Both the position numbers and the translations under genes were made by a program. Shown here one piece after another: positions 6,067 to 13,205 of a stretch of DNA of 16,970 bases (positions are counted from its first letter, which is position 1; each line of letters begins with the position of its first letter). The stretch covers positions 1 to 16,970 of the forward strand of contig CAZWZG010000058.1 of assembly GCA_964638245.1 (NCBI GenBank), given 5' to 3'. The notes below the pieces were generated by a model. That model saw only the letters and a program-made list of their open reading frames with translations, did not search any database and had not been told where the DNA came from. Source of the DNA: CAZWZG01 sp964638245 (GTDB taxonomy: Bacteria > Pseudomonadota > Alphaproteobacteria > Rhodobacterales > Rhodobacteraceae).

Positions 6067-7334
6067 TCATCAAACCAAACAGACGGCAGATCCTTGGCGG
6101 TCTGGCAGCGTCGGTGGCGACACCAGCCATTTTGCGCTCGACCCGCGCATATGCGCAGAATCCGACCATCAAGGTGGGTTTTGTCACGCCAAGCACAGGC
6201 CCGCTGGCCGGGTTTGCGGAGGCCGATGACTACATCATCGCAGGTCTGCAGGAAAAATTCGCAGGCGGCGTGATGAACAACGGGCGCGGCTACAACATCG
6301 AGATCATCAAGAAGGACAGCCAGTCGAACCCGAACCGCGCGGCGGAAGTGGCGGCAGAGCTGATCCTGGATGACGAGGTGGATATCATCACCGCCTCGGC
6401 AACGCCCGATACGACCAACCCGGTTGCCGATCAGGCGGAAATCAACGAGGTGCCCTGCATCACGACGAACGCGCCGTGGCAGCCGTATTTCTTTGGCCGT
6501 GGCGGCAACCCGGCGGAAGGGTTCGAGTTCACCTACCACTTCTTCTGGGGGCTTGAGGACGTCATCGCCAACTTCACCGGCCTATGGGCCGACAGCGGTG
6601 TGGCCAAGAAAGTCGGCGGTCTGTTCCCAAATGATGCTGATGGCAACGCTTGGGGTGATGCGAACCTCGGTTTGCCGCCAGCGCTGGCCGCTGCTGGGTT
6701 CGAGTTGACTGATCCGGGCCGGTTCCAGCCGCTCAATGACGACTTCTCGAACTACATTAGCGCGTTCAAGGATGCCGGGTGTGAGATCGTCACTGGCGTG
6801 ATGATCCCGCCGGACTTCGGGACATTCTGGGCGCAGGCGGCGCAACAGGGCTTCAATCCGAAAGTGGCAACGATCGGCAAGGCGCTGTTGTTCCCGTCGG
6901 CGATTGAATCCTTCGGGCCGCGCGGCATCGGTCTGACATCGGAAATCTGGTGGTCGCCGAACCATCCGTTCTCGTCCTCGTTGACCGGAACGTCGGCGGG
7001 TGACCTCGCAGCGGGTTACTCGGCGGCGACGAACCGTCCATGGACGCAGCCGATTGGCTTCCAGCATGCGTTGTTCGAGGTTGTGGCCGACGTGGTCAGC
7101 CGCGCGGATGATCTGGATGACTACCTGTCGGTTGTTGATGCGATCAAGACGACGAACCTGTCGACGATGGTGGGTGACGTGAACTGGGCCAATGGTCCGG
7201 TGCCAAATGTCTCGAAAACACCTCTGGTCTCGGGCCAGTGGCAGGACAATGGCAACGGTGTTGAGCTGGTGATCACCAACAACGGACACGCACCGCAGAT
7301 CCCTGTGGGCGGCGAGTTGCAGTTGCTCGGCTAA
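6063..7334 (+). CDS. ABC transporter substrate-binding protein, branched-chain amino acid (Liv) type
   Basis: Periplasmic receptor of a Liv-type ABC importer (type I fold, Peripla_BP_6-like), 423 residues. The N-terminus has a twin-arginine-like signal, R7-R8-Q-I-L-G, followed by a hydrophobic stretch and cleavage near AYA31, so Tat export is likely. The mature part begins IKVGFVTPSTGPLAG, the standard opening strand and loop. DSQSNPNRAAEVAAELI, the next helix, and TTNPVADQAEINEVPCIT follow as in this family. The start is set by GGGAGGAG (6050-6057) before the ATG; an upstream in-frame start at 5994 would bury the signal. It heads a run of receptor, two ATPases and two permeases. Liv-type receptors bind amino acids but also aromatic acids, amides and urea, so the substrate is open; the neighbours suggest the pathway's growth substrate. 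Confidence 0.92.
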   Translation: MIIKPNRRQILGGLAASVATPAILRSTRAYAQNPTIKVGFVTPSTGPLAGFAEADDYIIAGLQEKFAGGVMNNGRGYNIEIIKKDSQSNPNRAAEVAAELILDDEVDIITASATPDTTNPVADQAEINEVPCITTNAPWQPYFFGRGGNPAEGFEFTYHFFWGLEDVIANFTGLWADSGVAKKVGGLFPNDADGNAWGDANLGLPPALAAAGFELTDPGRFQPLNDDFSNYISAFKDAGCEIVTGVMIPPDFGTFWAQAAQQGFNPKVATIGKALLFPSAIESFGPRGIGLTSEIWWSPNHPFSSSLTGTSAGDLAAGYSAATNRPWTQPIGFQHALFEVVADVVSRADDLDDYLSVVDAIKTTNLSTMVGDVNWANGPVPNVSKTPLVSGQWQDNGNGVELVITNNGHAPQIPVGGELQLLG

Positions 7335-7336
7335 AC

Positions 7337-8065
7337 ATGTCCGCGCTTTTGTCGATCTCTGGACTGCAGAAGTCCTTTGGCGCCGTTGTCGTGGCCGACG
7401 CGACCTCTTTCGAGGTCACTGAGGGCGAGGCTGTCGGCATTCTGGGTCCGAACGGGGCCGGCAAGACGTCGTTATTCAATCTGATCACCGGGACCCTTGG
7501 GTCGGACGGGGGTCAGATTGTTTTCGGCGGCGCGGATGTGACCAAATCAAGCGCGGCCGCGCGGTGCAAAATGGGCATCGCGCGGTCGTTTCAGATCCCC
7601 CAGCCGTTTGGGGGGATGACGGTTTTTGAGAATGCGCTGGTGGGCGCGACCCAAGGGGCCGGGCTGTCAGGGCACGAGGCCGAGGCGCATGCGTTGTCCG
7701 TGCTGGAAGAGACCGGGCTGTTGGCCAAAGCGAATGCGCGCGCTGGGACGCTGACGCTTCTGGAGCGCAAGCGGCTCGAGTTGACGCGAGCACTGGCGGC
7801 AAAACCAAAGTTACTGTTGCTCGATGAGATTGCGGGCGGTCTGACCGAAGCGGAATGTCAGTCGTTGATTGCGACCATTCAGGCGATCCATGCGCGGGGC
7901 ACGACGATCATCTGGATCGAGCACGTCGTCCACGCACTTTTGGCCGTGGTCGAACGCCTGATCGTGATCGATTTTGGCAAGAAGATTGCCGAGGGAGAGC
8001 CCAAGGCGATCATGGAAAGCCCTGAGGTGAAAGAGATTTATCTGGGGGTCGACCCGGATGTCTGA
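7337..8065 (+). CDS. livG: Liv-type ABC transporter ATP-binding protein (LivG-like)
   Basis: First of two ATPase subunits of the importer, 242 residues. Walker A is GPNGAGKT (37-44), the Q-loop is Gln86 in RSFQIPQP (a LivG trait), Walker B is LLLLDE (159-164) and the switch His is His196 in WIEHVVHAL. The ABC signature, normally LSxGQ, reads LTLLERKRLE (139-148), so the Gly-Gln pair is absent. I believe this variant recurs in some Liv-type ATPases, and the LivF partner has a perfect signature, so the transporter can still have one canonical ATP site. The ATG is two bases after the receptor stop, and the end overlaps the LivF gene by 8 bp. The gene order receptor-G-F-H-M differs from the classical K-H-M-G-F. 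Confidence 0.94.
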   Translation: MSALLSISGLQKSFGAVVVADATSFEVTEGEAVGILGPNGAGKTSLFNLITGTLGSDGGQIVFGGADVTKSSAAARCKMGIARSFQIPQPFGGMTVFENALVGATQGAGLSGHEAEAHALSVLEETGLLAKANARAGTLTLLERKRLELTRALAAKPKLLLLDEIAGGLTEAECQSLIATIQAIHARGTTIIWIEHVVHALLAVVERLIVIDFGKKIAEGEPKAIMESPEVKEIYLGVDPDV

Positions 8066-8768
8066 TGCGGTTCTGACCCTGAAAGACCTTGATGCCCACT
8101 ACGGGGATTTTCAGGCGCTCTATGGTCTTGATCTGTCAGTGAATGCCGGTGAGGTCGTTGCGGTGATTGGTGCGAATGGGGCGGGCAAGACGACGCTCAT
8201 GCGCTCGATCTCGGGGCTTTTGTCCAATCGCGCGGATGCCATTTCCTATCAGGGAGCGCCGATTGGGGCCTTGCGCGCCGATCAGGTGGCCGAGCTTGGG
8301 ATCGCGCTGGTGCCCGAGGGGCGACAGTTGTTTCCGTCGCTGTCGGTTGAAGAGAACCTGATGATCGGGGGCAAGGTTGGGCGGGCCGGGCCATGGGGGC
8401 TGGACAAGGTCTATGACCTGTTCCCGATCCTGAAAGAGCGGCGCGGGCAGGCCTCGACATCGTTGTCCGGCGGGCAGCAGCAGATGGTAGCGATTGGGCG
8501 GGCGTTGATGGCGAACCCTGATCTGATCCTGTTCGATGAAATCTCGTTGGGTCTCGCACCGGTGATCATCCGACAAATCTATGACGCGCTGCCCGGGATC
8601 GTGGGCGAAGGCATGACCGCGATGATCGTGGAGCAGGACATCACCAAGGCGCTTTCGGTGTCCTCGCGCGTGTTTTGCCTGATGGAGGGGCGCATCGCGT
8701 TGGAAGGCAAGACGGGCGAAGTGACCCATGACCAGATCACGGCGGCCTATTTCGGAGTGGGTGCATGA
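8058..8768 (+). CDS. livF: Liv-type ABC transporter ATP-binding protein (LivF-like)
   Basis: Second ATPase subunit, 236 residues, a normal LivF length. Walker A is GANGAGKT (38-45), the LivF-typical VPEGRQLFPSLSVEENL follows at 85-101, the signature is LSGGQQQM (136-143), and Walker B is LILFDE (156-161). The switch region reads IVEQDI, as is usual for LivF. It starts inside the LivG gene (8-bp overlap) and its TGA overlaps the permease ATG (ATGA), indicating translational coupling through the operon. The NAN/GAN-type Walker loop and EGR motif separate it clearly from LivG. Confidence 0.95.
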   Translation: MSDAVLTLKDLDAHYGDFQALYGLDLSVNAGEVVAVIGANGAGKTTLMRSISGLLSNRADAISYQGAPIGALRADQVAELGIALVPEGRQLFPSLSVEENLMIGGKVGRAGPWGLDKVYDLFPILKERRGQASTSLSGGQQQMVAIGRALMANPDLILFDEISLGLAPVIIRQIYDALPGIVGEGMTAMIVEQDITKALSVSSRVFCLMEGRIALEGKTGEVTHDQITAAYFGVGA

Positions 8769-9631
8769 TTGAGTGGACCGGAGCCATCGTGCAGGGGATC
8801 CTGCTGGGCGGGCTGTATGCGCTGTTTGCCGCTGGATTGAGCCTGATTTTCGGGGTCATGCGGCTGGTGAATATTGCCCATGGCGATCTGATTATCTTGG
8901 CTGCTTACATGGGGTTGTCGACGACGATCCTGCTGGGCGTGCACCCGTTTGTGGCGCTGTTGTTTGTCGTGCCTGCGATGGCGGCGCTGGGCTATGTCTT
9001 GCAGCGGGGCATTCTGAACCAGACACTCGGGCCGGATATCTTGCCGCCCTTGCTGGTGACGTTTGGGTTGAGCGTGATCATCCAGAACGTGCTTTTGGAG
9101 ACCTATACTGCGGACCCCCAGAAGCTGGTCGGTGGGGCGATTGAGACGGCGAGCCTGGACGTCGGTGGCATCGGGATTGGCGTGCTGCCGCTTTTGACCT
9201 TTGGCATCGCGGTGGCGGTGATCGCGGGGTTGCAGTTCATCTTTTATCGCACCGCTCTGGGCCGCGGGTTCCGCGCTGTGAGCGACAATCAGGACATTGC
9301 GCAGCTGATGGGGCTAAACAAGGCGCATGTCTTTGGGTTGGCGATGGCGCTGGCGCTGGCGGTTGTGGGGATTGCGGGCATCCTTCTGGGCATGCGGACA
9401 AGCTTTGATCCGGCCATCGGCGGCGGACGTCTGATCTTTGGGTTCGAGGCCGTGATCATTGGCGGGCTGGGCAACCTTTGGGGGACGCTGATTGGGGGCG
9501 TGATCCTTGGGGTCGCCCAGACGATCGGCGCCAAGATCGATCCCGGATTTCAGGTCCTGGCGGGGCATATCGCGTTTCTGATCGTCTTGGCTTTCCGGCC
9601 GAACGGACTCTTCCCGAGGGTGGAACATTGA
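8765..9631 (+). CDS. livH: Liv-type ABC transporter permease (LivH-like)
   Basis: Inner-membrane permease, 288 residues with about eight hydrophobic segments. The opening GILLGGLYALFAAGLSLIFG and VNIAHGDLIILAAYMGL are LivH hallmarks. The cytoplasmic coupling loop is YRTALGRGFRAVSDNQDIAQLMGLN (about 160-184), and the GFEAVIIGGLGNLWGTLIGG segment precedes the last helices. It would form the channel together with LivM. The start overlaps the LivF stop (ATGA) and the end overlaps the LivM start (TTGA). Confidence 0.95.
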   Translation: MIEWTGAIVQGILLGGLYALFAAGLSLIFGVMRLVNIAHGDLIILAAYMGLSTTILLGVHPFVALLFVVPAMAALGYVLQRGILNQTLGPDILPPLLVTFGLSVIIQNVLLETYTADPQKLVGGAIETASLDVGGIGIGVLPLLTFGIAVAVIAGLQFIFYRTALGRGFRAVSDNQDIAQLMGLNKAHVFGLAMALALAVVGIAGILLGMRTSFDPAIGGGRLIFGFEAVIIGGLGNLWGTLIGGVILGVAQTIGAKIDPGFQVLAGHIAFLIVLAFRPNGLFPRVEH

Positions 9632-10635
9632 GCACTTCTGTCGTCACCCGATCCACCACGGCCTCGCGCATTGCGATGGTCATTGGAGGCCTTGCCCTAA
9701 TCGTTCTGGCTGCAGCCCCTTGGTGGGCGGGGCGCGCTGATATGCGCCTTATGGGAGAGATTTACCTATATCTTTCATTGGCTTGTCTCTGGAACCTCAT
9801 GGCGGGGTATGCGGGGCTCGTCTCGGTGGGCCAGCAGGCCTATGTGGGATTTGGCGGCTATGCGCTGTTCGGGCTGGCGATATTCGGGGGCTTGCATCCC
9901 GTGGCGGCGATCCTGGTCGCGGGGTTGATCGCCGGGGTGATCTCGGTGCCCATTGCGATGCTGATCTTCCGCCTGAAGGGGGCGTATTTCGCGATTGGAA
10001 CATGGGTGATTGCTGAGGTGTTCCGGCTGAGTTTTGCGCAAGTGACCGCCTTGGGAGGTGGTTCTGGTACGTCTTTGCCTGTGGGCATTATTCGCGGTAT
10101 GGCGGACGGACGCGCGGCGCGAGAAGCACTTAGCTACTGGTTGGCTTTGGGCGCAGCGGTTACGGTTTTGGGCGCGGTGTACTTCTTTTTGAGATCCCGT
10201 CGCGGGCTGGCACTAACAGCGATCCGAGATAGCGAGACCGCCGCGTCCGGGTTAGGCATAAACATCTGGCGGACGAAGCTTGAAGTCTACGTCGTGACCT
10301 CGGCGTTCACGGCGATCATTGGCGGGCTGATCTTTTTGCAAAAAATCCGGATAACCCCGGATCAGGCCTTTAGCGTAAACGATTGGACTGCATTCGTGAT
10401 CTTCATGGTCGTGATTGGCGGGATTGGAACTCTTGAGGGTCCGATTATCGGAACCCTGCTCTTCTTCCTCCTGCGCGAACAGTTGAGCGACGCGGGGACA
10501 ACCTACCTCTTGATCCTCGGGGCCGTGGCCATCGTCGTCATGCTGAAGGCGCCCAAAGGGGTCTGGGGGCTGATCCGGGATCGGTTTGATCTAGAGCTGT
10601 TCCCGTTGAGCTACCGCGTGCGGAACAAGGACTAA
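9628..10635 (+). CDS. livM: Liv-type ABC transporter permease (LivM-like)
   Basis: Second inner-membrane permease, 335 residues. LivM hallmarks are LNLMAGYAGLVSVGQQAYVG-like text (here WNLMAGYAGLVSVGQQAYVG), the coupling loop SRRGLALTAIRDSETAASGLGI, and FMVVIGGIGTLEGPIIG near the end. I chose the TTG at 9628, which overlaps the LivH stop as TTGA and follows GAGGGTGG (9616-9623); a later in-frame ATG at 9676 would shorten the N-terminus by 16 residues. The gene shows more codons that are rare in its neighbours (CTA, TTA, ATA, AGA, CGA, GTA), especially around 10100-10400. The BKACE gene follows after 5 bp, so it is in the same operon. Confidence 0.93.
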   Translation: MSTSVVTRSTTASRIAMVIGGLALIVLAAAPWWAGRADMRLMGEIYLYLSLACLWNLMAGYAGLVSVGQQAYVGFGGYALFGLAIFGGLHPVAAILVAGLIAGVISVPIAMLIFRLKGAYFAIGTWVIAEVFRLSFAQVTALGGGSGTSLPVGIIRGMADGRAAREALSYWLALGAAVTVLGAVYFFLRSRRGLALTAIRDSETAASGLGINIWRTKLEVYVVTSAFTAIIGGLIFLQKIRITPDQAFSVNDWTAFVIFMVVIGGIGTLEGPIIGTLLFFLLREQLSDAGTTYLLILGAVAIVVMLKAPKGVWGLIRDRFDLELFPLSYRVRNKD

Positions 10636-10640
10636 GCGAC

Positions 10641-11570
10641 ATGGCCAAGCAAAAGACCATCATCACCTGTGCCGTCACCGGCGCGATCCACACGCCGACG
10701 ATGTCCGACGCGTTGCCGATAACGTATGACGAGATTGCGAGCCAAGCGGTCGGGGCCGCCGAGGCGGGCGCGTCGATCTTGCACCTTCACGCGCGCAATC
10801 CAGAAACGGGCGCGCCGTCGGTGAACCCCGATGATTTCTCGCCCTTTTTGGGGCGGATCAAGCAGGCGACGGATGCGGTTGTGAACATCTCGACGGGCGG
10901 GTCGCTGACCTTGTCCATTCAGGATCGCATCAAGCCGGCAGCGACGTTCAGCGCCGAGATGTGTTCGATGAACATGGGGTCGATGAATTTCTCGTTTCAC
11001 CCGCTCGCCAAGCGCTACGACACGTGGAAGCATGAGTGGGAGAAGGATTACGTCGCCAATTCGGACGGCAACATCTTTCGCAATACGTTCAAGGACATTG
11101 AAGAGGCGGCGACCACGCTGGCGCCCCATGACATCAAGTTCGAACATGAATGCTATGACGTCGGACACCTTTATAACCTGAAGTTCTGCATGGACATCGG
11201 GCTCTTCAAAGCGCCGATCTTCATTCAGTTCGTGATGGGCATTCTGGGGGGCATCGGGGCGGATATCGACAATCTGGTGTTCATGAAAAAGACGGCGGAC
11301 AAGCTGTTTGGGGACGACTATCGCTGGTCGATCCTGGCGGCGGGCAATGCGCAGATCCCGATGGCGACAACGGCGAGCCAGATGGGTGGGAACGTTCGCG
11401 TGGGGCTGGAGGACAGCCTGTTCATTTCGCGTGGGAAACTGGCAGAGAGCAATGCGCAGCAGGTGGCCAAGATCCGGCGGATTGTTGAGGACCTCGGGAG
11501 CGAAGTGGCCACGCCTGACGAGGCGCGCGAGATACTGGACCTTAAAGGCGGTGATCGGGTGAACTTTTAA
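10641..11570 (+). CDS. BKACE-family beta-keto acid cleavage enzyme (DUF849)
   Basis: Zn-dependent TIM-barrel enzyme of the beta-keto acid cleavage (BKACE, formerly DUF849) family, 309 residues. Members condense a beta-keto acid with acetyl-CoA, releasing acetoacetate and a new acyl-CoA. Zinc ligands are visible: His48 and His50 in HLHAR, and Glu257 in GLED. The substrate carboxylate-binding region is NISTGG (82-87), and FVMGILGGIGAD (197-208) matches the family core. From memory, the founding enzyme Kce has a Glu after TGA (TGAE) contacting the substrate amine; here it is TGAIH with Ile16, which argues against an amino-substituted substrate. The ATG is 5 bp after livM and preceded by AAGGA. 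The TAA is directly followed by the sulfatase ATG, so these two are tightly coupled. It is probably the terminal cleavage step of the pathway. Confidence 0.9.
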   Translation: MAKQKTIITCAVTGAIHTPTMSDALPITYDEIASQAVGAAEAGASILHLHARNPETGAPSVNPDDFSPFLGRIKQATDAVVNISTGGSLTLSIQDRIKPAATFSAEMCSMNMGSMNFSFHPLAKRYDTWKHEWEKDYVANSDGNIFRNTFKDIEEAATTLAPHDIKFEHECYDVGHLYNLKFCMDIGLFKAPIFIQFVMGILGGIGADIDNLVFMKKTADKLFGDDYRWSILAAGNAQIPMATTASQMGGNVRVGLEDSLFISRGKLAESNAQQVAKIRRIVEDLGSEVATPDEAREILDLKGGDRVNF

Positions 11571-13181
11571 ATGAATGTCCTTTGGATCATGGCCGACCAG
11601 CTGCGCTGGGATTACCTGAGCTGCTACGGGGCCACCCATATCGACACGCCCAATATCGACCGATTGGCGGCCAAGGGTGTGCGGTTCAACAAGGCGTATA
11701 TCCAGTCGCCAATCTGTGGGCCGAGCCGGATGTCGTCCTATACGGGCCGGTATGCGCGCAGCCATGGGGCGACGTGGAACGGGTTTCCTTTGTCCGTGGG
11801 CCAGCCGACCGTGGCGGATCACCTGCGCGAAATCGGAGTGACCAGTTCGCTCGTCGGAAAGACGCATATGACGCCCGACATTGAGGGGATGAAGCGGCTG
11901 GGGATTGATCCGGCCAGCCCGAATGGTCGCCGGATTGCCGAGGGCGGGTTCGAGGTGTTCGTGCGCGACGATGGCACCAACGCGGCGGATGCTTATGTGC
12001 GTCATGCCGAGGACTACGAGGCGTATCTGCGTGAAAATGGTCTCGGTGGTGAGACCCCTTGGGAAGAATGGGCCAACACGGCGATCGGACCGGATGGTGA
12101 GAAACGCTCGGGCTGGTTGCTAGAGAATGCGCGGCTCCCGGCGCGGGTGCCCAAGGAGCATTCGGAAACGGCCTGGCTGACCACGCGCGGGATCGAGTTC
12201 ATGGAGGCGCAGGGGGACGATCCGTGGATGTGCCACCTGTCCTACATCAAGCCCCATTGGCCCTATCTGGTGCCCGCGCCTTACAACGACATGTATTCGG
12301 CCGAGGATATGCCGCCCGTGAACCGGCGGGAGGGGGAGCATACCCATCCCCTGATGCAGGCTTGGGCAGAAACGCGGATTTGTAAGACTTTTGCTCGGAA
12401 GGACGTCCGGGATGTCGTTGGCCCTTGTTACATGGGGTTGATCAAGGAGCTGGATGACAACCTCGGTCGGCTCTTTGACTACATGGAAGCCTCTGGGCGG
12501 ATGCAGGACACGATGGTCGTTTTCTGCTCGGACCATGGCGACAACATGGGCGACCACGATCTGGGCGAGAAGGATCTGTTCTATGACTGCTCAGCGCGCA
12601 TCCCGCTGATTGTCTATGATCCGCGCGGCGAGGCCGATGGGACGCGGGGGACGGCGACGGATTTGCTGACCGAGAGCATCGATCTGGTGCCGACGTTTCA
12701 GGATTTCTTTGGCGGTCCGGCCAAGCCGCATGTGATGGAAGGCCGCTCGCTGGAGCCGATCCTGCATGGGCAGGACGTTGAGTGGCGCGATCATTGTATT
12801 GCGGAATACGACTATGCGACCCGTTTGGCGCGCCGCCCTATTGGCGTCGATCAGGCCGATGCGCGCCTGACGATGGTGTTCGATGGGCGCTGGAAATACT
12901 GGCACGTGGAAACCATGCGCCCGATGCTGTTCGATCTGGAAAATGATCCGGGCGAACTGCACGATCTGGGCGATGATCCGGCCTATGCCGATCAGATCGC
13001 GCGGCTGAGCGCGCTCCATTTCGACTGGGCGCGCCAGCATCATACGCGCATCACGCGATCGCCAGAGTTCATTGAAAAGATGACCGACGCTAAAGAGCCG
13101 CCGGGGATTTATATCGCCCATTGGGACGAAGACGAGATCAGAGAAGACGGGCTGCCCATGCCCGCGCATCTTCAAGACTAG
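11571..13181 (+). CDS. Sulfatase-superfamily hydrolase (phosphonate monoester hydrolase-like)
   Basis: Alkaline-phosphatase-superfamily hydrolase of 536 residues. The sulfatase signature C49-G-P-S-R53 with SxxTGR gives a cysteine expected to become formylglycine. Metal ligands fit: Asp9 (MADQ), Asp321-His322 (CSDHGDNMGDH); Lys97-Thr-His99 and Lys227-Pro-His229 are active-site candidates. By memory it resembles bacterial phosphonate monoester hydrolases (PMH) and related promiscuous arylsulfatases more than classical secreted sulfatases. Shared are the APYNDMYSAEDMP segment, YMGLIKELDDNLGRLFDY and the C-terminal LFDLENDPGELHDLGDDP. There is no signal peptide, so it should act in the cytoplasm on an imported substrate, cleaving a sulfate, phosphonate or phosphodiester-type ester. 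The ATG immediately follows the BKACE stop. No formylglycine-generating enzyme is in the window. Confidence 0.9.
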   Translation: MNVLWIMADQLRWDYLSCYGATHIDTPNIDRLAAKGVRFNKAYIQSPICGPSRMSSYTGRYARSHGATWNGFPLSVGQPTVADHLREIGVTSSLVGKTHMTPDIEGMKRLGIDPASPNGRRIAEGGFEVFVRDDGTNAADAYVRHAEDYEAYLRENGLGGETPWEEWANTAIGPDGEKRSGWLLENARLPARVPKEHSETAWLTTRGIEFMEAQGDDPWMCHLSYIKPHWPYLVPAPYNDMYSAEDMPPVNRREGEHTHPLMQAWAETRICKTFARKDVRDVVGPCYMGLIKELDDNLGRLFDYMEASGRMQDTMVVFCSDHGDNMGDHDLGEKDLFYDCSARIPLIVYDPRGEADGTRGTATDLLTESIDLVPTFQDFFGGPAKPHVMEGRSLEPILHGQDVEWRDHCIAEYDYATRLARRPIGVDQADARLTMVFDGRWKYWHVETMRPMLFDLENDPGELHDLGDDPAYADQIARLSALHFDWARQHHTRITRSPEFIEKMTDAKEPPGIYIAHWDEDEIREDGLPMPAHLQD

Positions 13182-13205
13182 ACCACGTTTGGGAGGACAA
13201 ACGAC

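Noticed and set aside
4940..11570. L-carnitine degradation (carnitine dehydrogenase plus BKACE)
   Set aside because: HAD and BKACE together recall this pathway, but they are separated by the transporter, the HAD active-site text differs from carnitine dehydrogenase, no thioesterase is present, and the BKACE lacks the amine-binding Glu.
10632..12005. 457-codon open frame on the minus strand
   Set aside because: It lies fully antisense to the BKACE and sulfatase genes, whose motifs are intact; its Arg/His-rich text resembles no protein and is typical of high-GC antisense frames.
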